Positions 1-6,669 of a DNA stretch of 19,696 nucleotides are shown one piece after another. The stretch comes from an uncultured Lachnospiraceae bacterium (GTDB taxonomy: Bacteria; Bacillota; Clostridia; Lachnospirales; Lachnospiraceae), in the NCBI GenBank assembly GCA_910585715.1, contig CAJUEX010000058.1, positions 1-19,696 of the forward strand, written 5' to 3'. The translations under genes and the position numbers were made by a program. The notes below the pieces were generated by a model that had not been told where the DNA came from, ran no database searches, and saw only the letters and a list, made by a program, of their open reading frames with translations. Position 1 is the stretch's first letter. Each line of letters starts with the position of its first letter.

Positions 1-91
1 GGGGGTTTTTCAGAGTAAATGCAACAGGGCGTTGCTGTTACCTTGAAAATTTTCGGGCTGTTACAAATTTCATAATCTTTCATTTTCGCCC

Positions 92-120
92 TTGCCAAAT
101 CTTGTGAAATTATATATAAT
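92..120 (+). promoter_or_regulatory. Putative sigma-70/SigA promoter of the tRNA-Thr gene
   Basis: TTGCCA at 92-97 and TATAAT at 115-120 are separated by 17 bases, close to the vegetative consensus. Transcription would start near 127, about 50 bases before the tRNA, leaving a short 5' leader for RNase P to remove. The flanking bases 1-91 hold no coding region or clear element that I can see. Confidence 0.7.
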
Positions 121-177
121 AGTCCTCGGTAGCTTGTCAGAGCATGATAGCACTTTATGTTTGGGTGAGTGTATCAG

Positions 178-250
178 GCTGAAGTAGCTCAGTTGGTAGA
201 GCACTTCACTCGTAATGAAGGGGTCGTGGGTTCGAGTCCCATCTTCAGCT
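178..250 (+). tRNA. tRNA-Thr (anticodon CGT)
   Basis: The full cloverleaf can be read. The acceptor stem GCTGAAG (178-184) pairs with CTTCAGC (243-249), followed by discriminator base T250. The D arm is GCTC/GAGC, and the anticodon stem CTTCA/TGAAG encloses loop CTCGTAA with anticodon CGT at 211-213. The T arm is GTGGG/CCCAT with TTCGAGT. It would read the threonine codon ACG. The 3' CCA is not encoded, so it would be added after transcription. A consensus promoter lies about 60 bases upstream. No other tRNA is adjacent, so it appears to be transcribed alone. Confidence 0.97.
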
Positions 251-351
251 TTTATTTCTGCGGGCAATGGAGAAAACAGCCGCAAGCCTTGTAAATGCTG
301 GGCTTGTGGCTGTCTTCCTTAGTTGCTGTTCCATGTCATCTCAGGCTGTTT

Positions 352-374
352 TTGACGATAATAATTATCGTCAA
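352..374. repeat. Perfect 23-base palindrome in the tRNA-Thr / ABC permease spacer
   Basis: TTGACGATAAT (352-362), one central A, and ATTATCGTCAA (364-374) form a perfect inverted repeat. A further ATCGTCA half-site follows at 378-384, exactly 11 bases after the one at 367-373. There is no T-run after it on either strand, so it is not a standard intrinsic terminator. It could be a protein-binding operator or a weak end for the convergent tRNA and permease transcripts. The remainder of 251-432 holds nothing else that I can recognise. Confidence 0.6.
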
Positions 375-432
375 ATAATCGTCAGAACCATTTGTGACGG
401 CGGACAGATTTTTCATTTGTCTCATAAATTCA

Positions 433-1281
433 TTAAATCGTTTTTTCATACCACTTTTCAATCAAAGTAATTCCCTGATACAGGGAAACGGCAACCAGAC
501 AGAGGATAACGATGCTCATAATCACCCAGTCTAATTTAAACACCTGACTGCCATAAATAATCAGATAGCCAAGACCTTCCCTGGCGCCGATAAATTCCCC
601 GATAACCACGCCAACTAAAGAAAGGCCGATATTCACTTTCATATTGCTTAGAATAGTGGGCAGATTGGAGGGGATTACCACTTTGGTAAGCACATGCCAT
701 TTTGTGCCTCCAAGGGTGTGAATCAGCTTGATTTTATCCTCGTCTACCTGCTCAAAGCCTGTATACAGGTTAATGATGGAACCGAAAATTGCCACGGAAA
801 TGCCTGCAACAATAATAGTAGGAATGCCTGAGCCCAGCCATACAATGAATAAAGGAGCAAGGGCGGATTTTGGCAGAGAGTTTAAAACAACCAAAAAGGG
901 CTCCACAATTTCCGAAAGCTTTTTAAAATACCAGAGGAGTATAGTGATTAACAGGCTGATGAGTATCACAAGCAAAAAGCTGACTATGGTTTCAAATAAG
1001 GTAATGCCGATATGACGGAAGATAGTAAAATCCTTTGCCATGGAAAGAAAACAGCCCACAATTCTGGAAGGGGAGCTAAAGAAAAATGCATCAATCCATT
1101 TGGCGGAAACGGCATATTCCCATAAAAATAAAAAGACTGCCAGAATAAAGATTCGGGCAAAGATAATACGCCTTTTACCGGCTTTTATTTTGTTGATGTA
1201 ATTTCGCTGGAATTCGCTTGCTTCCAGTTCGGCAGTAGGAAGGTCACAGGCATATAAGTCATATTCTCGAAGATCTGTCAT
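433..1281 (-). CDS. ABC transporter permease, SsuC/TauC/ThiX-like (BPD_transp_1 family)
   Basis: Inner-membrane subunit of an ABC importer of the sulfonate/taurine/nitrate/thiamine-precursor permease family. Hydrophobic segments lie at about residues 40-58, 90-117, 128-148, 152-172, 212-232 and 250-273. The cytoplasmic EAA loop that contacts the ATPase is visible at about 178-208, with the core GGTKW at 191-195. I place the start at 1281 (282 residues, MTDLREY). Its ATG overlaps the TGA of the upstream ATPase as ATGA, and an AAGGAG site lies 8 bases before it. A farther in-frame ATG at 1299 contains that ribosome site and is unlikely to be used. The substrate cannot be deduced. No substrate-binding protein is encoded nearby, so the transporter is incomplete here. 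Confidence 0.88.
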   Translation of the reverse strand: MTDLREYDLYACDLPTAELEASEFQRNYINKIKAGKRRIIFARIFILAVFLFLWEYAVSAKWIDAFFFSSPSRIVGCFLSMAKDFTIFRHIGITLFETIVSFLLVILISLLITILLWYFKKLSEIVEPFLVVLNSLPKSALAPLFIVWLGSGIPTIIVAGISVAIFGSIINLYTGFEQVDEDKIKLIHTLGGTKWHVLTKVVIPSNLPTILSNMKVNIGLSLVGVVIGEFIGAREGLGYLIIYGSQVFKLDWVIMSIVILCLVAVSLYQGITLIEKWYEKTI

Positions 1282-2039
1282 TGATTCAGCTCCTTCCATA
1301 ATAAATCGAAATACATGGGAAATTCTTTTGCTTTTCTGGAAGAAAGCGGTTCGTCCGGGTCTTTTGTCAGATGAATGTCCATAATGGTGGAAACGGTAGC
1401 GGGGCGTCTGCTCAACACTACAATCCGGTCTGACAGGCTGATGGCTTCCGATAAATCATGAGTAACCAATATAGCGGTCTTTTTTTCTTCTTTTATGATT
1501 TTTCCAATATCATCGGCTACAGAAAGTCTGGTCTGATAATCCAATGCGCTAAAAGGTTCATCTAACAATAGCACCTCCGGATCCAGAGCAAGTGTTCTTA
1601 CCAGGGCAGCCCTCTGACGCATGCCGCCGGATAATTCATTTGGCTTTCTGTCCTTAAAAACCGAAAGCCCGTACTTTTCCAGATACATAAGCAGCTTTTC
1701 TTCCCGTTCTTTTGTAAGGGTATGATTGATTTCAGGACCAAGCGTCACATTTTCCCAAATAGTCCGCCAGGGAAGCAGATGGTCCTTTTGAAGCATATAG
1801 CCCATTTTCGGATAGGAGAGGGAGCCGTTGGGGTTGTGGACAAGAATGGTTCCTTCCTCCGGCTCTAACATTCTGGCGATAATAGATAGAAGGGTGGACT
1901 TTCCGCAGCCGCTTGGGCCCACGATTGCCAGAAACTCTCCGGGATTCACATGAAAGGATATATCCATGATGGCAGGAATCTCTCCCTGCAAAGTATGATA
2001 GGAATATTTAATGTTGGATAATTTTAATAAGGCTTCCAT
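1278..2039 (-). CDS. ABC transporter ATP-binding protein, SsuB/TauB/ThiZ-like
   Basis: Cytoplasmic ATPase that would power the permease encoded just downstream. All nucleotide-binding motifs are intact in its 253 residues: Walker A GPSGCGKST (41-49), Q-loop around YMLQ (81-84), signature LSGGM (136-140), Walker B VLLLDE (156-161) and switch His194. The length and motif layout fit the nitrate/sulfonate/taurine import ATPases. Its TGA overlaps the permease ATG by the ATGA arrangement, which implies translational coupling. Upstream on the minus strand there is a TATAAT hexamer (2067-2062) about 22 bases before the start, but no convincing -35 box. A weak ribosome site, GGGAAG, precedes the ATG. 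No TPP riboswitch or other metabolite leader is visible in the short upstream region, so thiamine-precursor import is not supported over the alternatives. Confidence 0.92.
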   Translation of the reverse strand: MEALLKLSNIKYSYHTLQGEIPAIMDISFHVNPGEFLAIVGPSGCGKSTLLSIIARMLEPEEGTILVHNPNGSLSYPKMGYMLQKDHLLPWRTIWENVTLGPEINHTLTKEREEKLLMYLEKYGLSVFKDRKPNELSGGMRQRAALVRTLALDPEVLLLDEPFSALDYQTRLSVADDIGKIIKEEKKTAILVTHDLSEAISLSDRIVVLSRRPATVSTIMDIHLTKDPDEPLSSRKAKEFPMYFDLLWKELNQ

Positions 2040-2100
2040 AAAAACTTCCCGTACTTTTTTTATTATAATATGTAAAATGAGGAAGAACTCTACCGTTTTT

Positions 2101-2134
2101 TGAGATTATCCGGAAAATCGGGTGGAAAATCTCA
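2101..2134. other. Imperfect hairpin in the divergent ABC / argH intergenic region
   Basis: TGAGATT (2101-2107) pairs with AATCTCA (2128-2134), and an inner CCG/CGG pair may extend the fold. It sits ten bases upstream of the proposed argH -35 box, so it would not be in the argH mRNA. It could be an operator-like site, or part of a longer minus-strand leader. It lacks a T-run and no known regulator motif is recognisable. Confidence 0.35.
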
Positions 2135-2143
2135 CCTATTTTC

Positions 2144-2172
2144 TTGTAAAGCGTTTAAAATTGTGATAATAT
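2144..2172 (+). promoter_or_regulatory. Putative promoter of argH
   Basis: TTGTAA (2144-2149) and TAATAT (2167-2172) are spaced by 17 bases, and TGTGA just before the -10 resembles an extended -10. Transcription would begin near 2180, giving a leader of about 40 bases that ends in a strong GGAGGAG ribosome site (2207-2213). I see no arginine-repressor box or T-box in this leader. Confidence 0.5.
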
Positions 2173-2218
2173 CAAATTTAGATTTAATATACTTTTACAA
2201 TTTACTGGAGGAGAGAAG

Positions 2219-3622
2219 ATGGCTCAGTTATGGGGCGGACGTTTTACAAAGGACACAGATAAGCTGGTTTATGAGTTCAATGCGTCTATTTCATTTGACA
2301 GACGTTTTTTTAAACAGGATATAGAAGGCAGCATTGCCCATGTGGTAATGCTGGAAAAACAGGGCATTCTGACAAAGGATGAGAAAAATGCCATCGTAAA
2401 GGGACTGACGGAAATCCGGGAAGAGGTGGAAGAGGGAACCCTGCTCATTACAGAGGAATACGAGGATATTCACAGCTTTGTGGAGGCAAATTTAATAGAG
2501 CGGATTGGAGATGCAGGAAAGAAGCTCCATACCGGACGAAGCAGAAACGACCAGGTGGCGCTGGACATGAAGCTTTATACACGTTTAGAGGTGCTGCAGA
2601 CAGACTTGCTTGTAAAGGAGCTTTTGCTTGTACTGCAGGACATTATGGAAAAGAATCTGGATACCTATATGCCGGGCTTTACCCATTTGCAGAAGGCACA
2701 GCCCATTACGTTGGCGCACCATATGGGAGCTTATTTTGAAATGTTCAAAAGAGACAGGCTCAGGTTAAAGGATATTTATTTCCGCATGAATTACTGTCCG
2801 TTGGGTTCAGGGGCTTTAGCAGGCACAACCTATCCCCTTGACCGGAATTATACGGCTTCCCTGCTGGGATTTGAAGGACCTACCTTAAACAGCATGGATT
2901 CGGTGGCGGACAGGGATTATGTCATTGAGTTTTTAAGCGCTCTTTCCACCATAATGATGCACCTTAGCCGTTTTTCGGAGGAAGTCATTATCTGGAATTC
3001 CAACGAGTACGGCTTTGTGGAAATCGACGATGCTTACTCTACAGGAAGCAGCATTATGCCCCAGAAGAAAAACCCGGATATTGCAGAGCTTGTAAGAGGC
3101 AAGACCGGGCGGGTATATGGCGCCCTTACTGCCATACTCACTACCATGAAAGGACTTCCTTTAGCATATAATAAAGATATGCAGGAGGATAAGGAGCTGA
3201 CCTTTGACGCCATAGATACGGTAAAGGGATGCCTTACATTATTTACCGGCATGATGAGGACCATGACCTTTAAAAAGGATGTGATGGAAAAAAGCGCCAT
3301 GATGGGCTTTACCAATGCAACGGATGCGGCGGATTATCTGGTGAATAAAGGAGTTCCCTTTCGGGATGCCCATGGTATTATCGGCAGGCTGGTGCTTTAC
3401 TGCATCAATAAAAATACATCCATTGACGCCCTTTCCATTGAGGAATTAAAGGCAATCAGTGAAGTGTTCGAGCCGGACGTATACGATGCCATCAGCCTGG
3501 AAACCTGTGTGAAAAAACGGCTTACCATCGGGGCTCCTGGCATGGATGCCATGAAGGAAGTGCTAAAGAGGAACAGAGAATATCTGGACAATGAGTGGCA
3601 GGATGATGAACCTACGGAATAG
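2219..3622 (+). CDS. argH: Argininosuccinate lyase
   Basis: Last enzyme of arginine biosynthesis. It splits argininosuccinate into arginine and fumarate in the cytoplasm, acting as a homotetramer. The 467 residues match the usual family length of about 460. Characteristic parts are the N-terminal LWGGRF (4-9), HTGRSRND (104-111), the THLQ loop with catalytic His156, and the fumarase/lyase signature GSSIMPQKKNPD (276-287), whose mobile loop carries the catalytic serine (277 by alignment to known lyases). The ATG at 2219 follows GGAGGAG by 5 bases. It is first in a plus-strand run with asd, 50 bases downstream. argG is not in the window, so the rest of the arginine pathway lies elsewhere. Confidence 0.97.
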   Translation: MAQLWGGRFTKDTDKLVYEFNASISFDRRFFKQDIEGSIAHVVMLEKQGILTKDEKNAIVKGLTEIREEVEEGTLLITEEYEDIHSFVEANLIERIGDAGKKLHTGRSRNDQVALDMKLYTRLEVLQTDLLVKELLLVLQDIMEKNLDTYMPGFTHLQKAQPITLAHHMGAYFEMFKRDRLRLKDIYFRMNYCPLGSGALAGTTYPLDRNYTASLLGFEGPTLNSMDSVADRDYVIEFLSALSTIMMHLSRFSEEVIIWNSNEYGFVEIDDAYSTGSSIMPQKKNPDIAELVRGKTGRVYGALTAILTTMKGLPLAYNKDMQEDKELTFDAIDTVKGCLTLFTGMMRTMTFKKDVMEKSAMMGFTNATDAADYLVNKGVPFRDAHGIIGRLVLYCINKNTSIDALSIEELKAISEVFEPDVYDAISLETCVKKRLTIGAPGMDAMKEVLKRNREYLDNEWQDDEPTE

Positions 3623-3672
3623 GCAGTGTGTGCTGTTTATCATAGAAAAGAACAAAAATGAGGAGATTGATT

Positions 3673-4758
3673 ATGAGTGAAAAATTAAGAGTTGGAATTT
3701 TAGGCGGAACCGGAATGGTGGGACAAAGATTTATCTCTTTACTGGAAAACCATCCATGGTTTCAGGTAACGACTATTGCAGCAAGCCCACGCTCAGCAGG
3801 AAAGACATACGAGGAAGCGGTTGGCGGCAGATGGAAAATGACTACGCCCATGCCGGAAGCAGTAAAGAATATTGTAGTAATGAATGTAAATGAAGTGGAA
3901 AAGGTAGCTTCCCAGGTGGACTTTGTATTTTCCGCTGTGGACATGACAAAGGAAGAAATCAAAAAAATAGAGGAAGAGTATGCAAAGACTGAGACACCTG
4001 TAGTTTCCAATAATTCCGCACACCGCTGGACGCCGGATGTGCCCATGATTATTCCGGAAATCAATCCGGAGCACACAGATGTGATCGAAGCACAGAAAAA
4101 GCGCCTTGGCACAGAAAGAGGCTTTGTGGCAGTAAAGCCAAACTGCTCCATACAAAGCTATGCCCCTGCTTTATATGCATGGAGGGAATTTGAGCCCTAC
4201 GAAGTAATTGCAACCACCTATCAGGCAATTTCCGGAGCAGGCAAAACCTTTAAGGACTGGCCGGAAATGGTGGAAAACATTATCCCATATATTGGCGGAG
4301 AAGAGGAAAAGAGCGAGCAGGAGCCTCTTCGTATCTATGGAAAGGTGGAAAACGGCGAAATCGTAAAAGCAAGCGAGCCGGCAATCAGTTGCCAGTGTAT
4401 CCGTGTTCCGGTATTAAACGGCCATACCGCCGCAGTATTTGTAAAATTCAGAAAGCAGCCTACAAAAGAACAGTTAATTGAAAAGCTGGTATCTTTTAAG
4501 GGCGTGCCTCAGGAATTACAGCTTCCGAGCGCTCCAAAGCAGTTTATACAGTACATGGAGGAAGATAACAGACCACAGGTATCTTTAGATGTGGACTTTG
4601 AAAACGGAATGGGCGTTTCCATCGGAAGAATCCGTGAGGACTCCATTTACGATTATAAATTTGTGGGACTTTCCCACAATACTGTCCGCGGTGCGGCAGG
4701 TGGAGCAGTATTATGTGCAGAGCTGTTAAAGGCAAAGGGCTTTATCAACAAAAAATAA
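3673..4758 (+). CDS. asd: Aspartate-semialdehyde dehydrogenase, archaeal/fungal-type
   Basis: Reduces aspartyl phosphate to aspartate semialdehyde with NADPH, the branch point toward lysine/diaminopimelate, threonine and methionine. The 361-residue protein has the nucleotide-binding loop GGTGMVGQRF (11-20), the SNNSAHRW motif (112-119), the catalytic cysteine in KPNCSIQ (Cys158), and His251 in NGHTAAVFVKF as the probable general base. These features belong to the archaeal/fungal subgroup rather than the E. coli type, and Clostridia often have it. I choose the ATG at 3673 because AGGAG (3661-3665) lies 7 bases before it. The in-frame ATG at 3658 overlaps that ribosome site and is probably not used. 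It follows argH by 50 bases with no terminator between, so co-transcription is likely. Confidence 0.95.
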   Translation: MSEKLRVGILGGTGMVGQRFISLLENHPWFQVTTIAASPRSAGKTYEEAVGGRWKMTTPMPEAVKNIVVMNVNEVEKVASQVDFVFSAVDMTKEEIKKIEEEYAKTETPVVSNNSAHRWTPDVPMIIPEINPEHTDVIEAQKKRLGTERGFVAVKPNCSIQSYAPALYAWREFEPYEVIATTYQAISGAGKTFKDWPEMVENIIPYIGGEEEKSEQEPLRIYGKVENGEIVKASEPAISCQCIRVPVLNGHTAAVFVKFRKQPTKEQLIEKLVSFKGVPQELQLPSAPKQFIQYMEEDNRPQVSLDVDFENGMGVSIGRIREDSIYDYKFVGLSHNTVRGAAGGAVLCAELLKAKGFINKK

Positions 4759-4802
4759 ATAGAAACATGGAAACAGATTCTTAAGGGACAAGGGACTTGA
4801 TT

Positions 4803-6527
4803 ATGAAGGAAGCGCAATACCAACTGGACTTGCTGTTGGCAATGAACAAAAAATTAGCAGGCAATGAGAGAATGTACCGCATGATATGCGGTATGTCTTC
4901 CAATGCTTTTATATATTATCATTTCAAAGAAAAAAGAATAGAAATGCTGGGCTGTTTTGAAAAGTTCTTTTCTTTTCAGGTTCATTCCCTTAAGGATTTG
5001 TCTCATTTGATTGAACATGTGAAGGATGAGTTTCAGACTCCCCTAAGGGAAATTATATTTGCTGAAAAAAACGGCGTGGAATACGGGGAATGTGAATGCC
5101 GTCTGTTAGATGAAAAGACCTGGCTGAAGTTTGAAGTGAGCATTACATATAATGAACAGAAAGAGCCTTTGGAAAAAGCAATCCGCATAAGGGATATCAG
5201 CAAGTTGAAAATGCAGAATGAAGAATTGCTTTACATGGCTTATTATGATACCATTACCGGTTTATATAACCGCAATTATTTTGTGCGCATGCTAAGCGAA
5301 TGGCTTAGAAAGGCAGAAGAAGAACAGGCAGTGGTATCGGTTTTGTGTATTGATATTGATGAATTTAAAAAGGTAAATGACGGTCTTGGGATGATTGCGG
5401 GGGATGAACTGATTCAAAGCTTCGGTTTGTTCTTAAAGTCAGAATTTAAAAATGAACATACTTTGATTTCCCATGTAAATGATGATTTATTTTATATGGC
5501 TATTTATGACCCGATGGGTCAACGAAGCGTGGAAAATGTTTATAATACCATTCGGGAAAAACTGAAAGAGCCTTTTGTCCTGTCCAGTACATTATCCTTA
5601 AAAATAACTGTCTGCGTAGGCGTTGCGGAGTATCCGGAAGCAAGCAAAAACTCTTTGGAGCTTATGAATTGCGCAGAAATCGTTATGTTTAAGGCAAAGT
5701 CCATGGGAAAAGATAATATCCAGTATTTTGAAGCGCCGATTCTGACCAGTTTTAAAGAGACTGTTCAATTGGAAAATAAACTGGAAAATGCTTTAAACAG
5801 CAATGAGTTTGAATTGTTTTATCAGCCCCAGTATGACTCCAAAACGAAAAAGTTAAGAGGGGTGGAGGCGCTGATACGCTGGCGGGATGACCTTGGAAAA
5901 ATGATCAGTCCGGGAGTTTTCATTCCCATTGCAGAGCAAAGCGGCATGATTGTGCCAATCGGAACATGGGTATTAGAGGAGGGCATCAGCAGGTTTGCAA
6001 AGTGGAAGGAAAAATATGACATGCCTTTGGTGATTTCTTTAAATATTTCCGCCATCCAGTACAAACGTCCGGATTTCGTATACAATCTTCTGAGTATTTT
6101 AAAAAAGTATCAGGTGAATCCGGAAGAAATAGAACTGGAAATTACGGAAAGCGTGCTGATTGATGATTTTGAAAGCGTATTGGAAAAGCTTCATGTATTG
6201 AAGGAATACGGTATTAAAATATCCTTAGACGACTTTGGAACGGGCTTTTCTTCTCTTTCTTATTTAAAAGGTCTTCCAATCGATACGCTGAAAATAGACA
6301 AATCCTTTATTGATACGGTTATCTGTGATGACAGCACAAGAGTCATTACGGAATCCATAGTTTCCATGGTAAAGAAGTTAGGCTGTGAAACGGTGGCAGA
6401 AGGGGTAGAGACAGAGGAACAGTATGAATATTTAAAAGATATTAATTGCGATAATATTCAGGGATATTTGTTAGGCAGGCCTATGCCGGCTTCTGAAATC
6501 GAAAAGATAATTGCAGGTTCTTTCTAG
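4803..6527 (+). CDS. PAS-like / degenerate GGDEF / EAL protein, probable c-di-GMP phosphodiesterase
   Basis: Likely hydrolyses the second messenger cyclic di-GMP. The protein has 574 residues from ATG 4803, with AGGGA 7 bases upstream; an in-frame TTG at 4797 is a less likely start. It has an N-terminal PAS-like region (about 22-135), a GGDEF domain (about 145-308) and an EAL domain (about 326-570). In the GGDEF domain the active-site loop reads NDDLF (226-230) instead of GGDEF, so cyclase activity should be lost. In the EAL domain the key parts are present: EALIRW (355-360), the Asn of LNISA, Glu in LEITES, DDFGTGFSS (476-484), AEGVETEEQ (532-540) and QGYLLGRP (553-560). No membrane segment is obvious, so it is probably cytosolic. 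It follows asd by 44 bases without a terminator. The PAS-like assignment is the weakest part. Confidence 0.9.
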   Translation: MKEAQYQLDLLLAMNKKLAGNERMYRMICGMSSNAFIYYHFKEKRIEMLGCFEKFFSFQVHSLKDLSHLIEHVKDEFQTPLREIIFAEKNGVEYGECECRLLDEKTWLKFEVSITYNEQKEPLEKAIRIRDISKLKMQNEELLYMAYYDTITGLYNRNYFVRMLSEWLRKAEEEQAVVSVLCIDIDEFKKVNDGLGMIAGDELIQSFGLFLKSEFKNEHTLISHVNDDLFYMAIYDPMGQRSVENVYNTIREKLKEPFVLSSTLSLKITVCVGVAEYPEASKNSLELMNCAEIVMFKAKSMGKDNIQYFEAPILTSFKETVQLENKLENALNSNEFELFYQPQYDSKTKKLRGVEALIRWRDDLGKMISPGVFIPIAEQSGMIVPIGTWVLEEGISRFAKWKEKYDMPLVISLNISAIQYKRPDFVYNLLSILKKYQVNPEEIELEITESVLIDDFESVLEKLHVLKEYGIKISLDDFGTGFSSLSYLKGLPIDTLKIDKSFIDTVICDDSTRVITESIVSMVKKLGCETVAEGVETEEQYEYLKDINCDNIQGYLLGRPMPASEIEKIIAGSF

Positions 6528-6650
6528 TCAAAGCCCCCCGCAAGCAGCAGGGCAACAAACTTGAAACGCCCCAAGGGGCGGGGTATTTGACCCTCGCGGC
6601 AGTCGCCAAATGCTTGCACGCAATCACTTGGCTCGTTGCTCGCAGTAATA
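6528..6650 (+). repeat. GC-rich folded spacer between the EAL gene and the AAA ATPase gene, possible dispersed repeat
   Basis: This stretch is much more GC-rich than its neighbours and can form two adjacent structures. In the first, GTCAAA and the following C-run (6527-6538) pair with GGGGTATTTGAC (6580-6591) around a tight inner hairpin CGCCCC-AA-GGGGCG (6567-6580). The second is an imperfect hairpin with GCCAA (6605-6609) opposite TTGGC (6628-6632) and partly paired flanks from 6594 to 6645. The first pairing begins on the last base of the EAL stop codon. There is no U-run, so it is not an ordinary terminator. It is unrelated in sequence to the large hairpin elements elsewhere in the window. 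That it is a dispersed repeat is inference from composition and position. Confidence 0.5.
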
Positions 6651-6669
6651 AACATTATGAGGAAAAGCT

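Noticed and set aside
70..285. Open frame on the minus strand across the tRNA-Thr gene (encoding GTRTHDPFITS)
   Set aside because: It is the antisense translation of the tRNA, a well-known source of false hypothetical proteins, and has no ribosome site.
267..470. Open frame of 67 codons after the tRNA
   Set aside because: It runs through the palindrome and into the 3' end of the permease gene on the other strand. It has no family likeness and no convincing ribosome site.
2040..2218. A TPP riboswitch or arginine T-box in the divergent intergenic region
   Set aside because: None of the conserved motifs of these elements are visible on either strand, and the leaders are too short.
3658..3672. 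Upstream ATG as the asd start
   Set aside because: It overlaps the AGGAG ribosome site that serves the ATG at 3673. The extra residues MRRLI are not part of the family's N-terminus.
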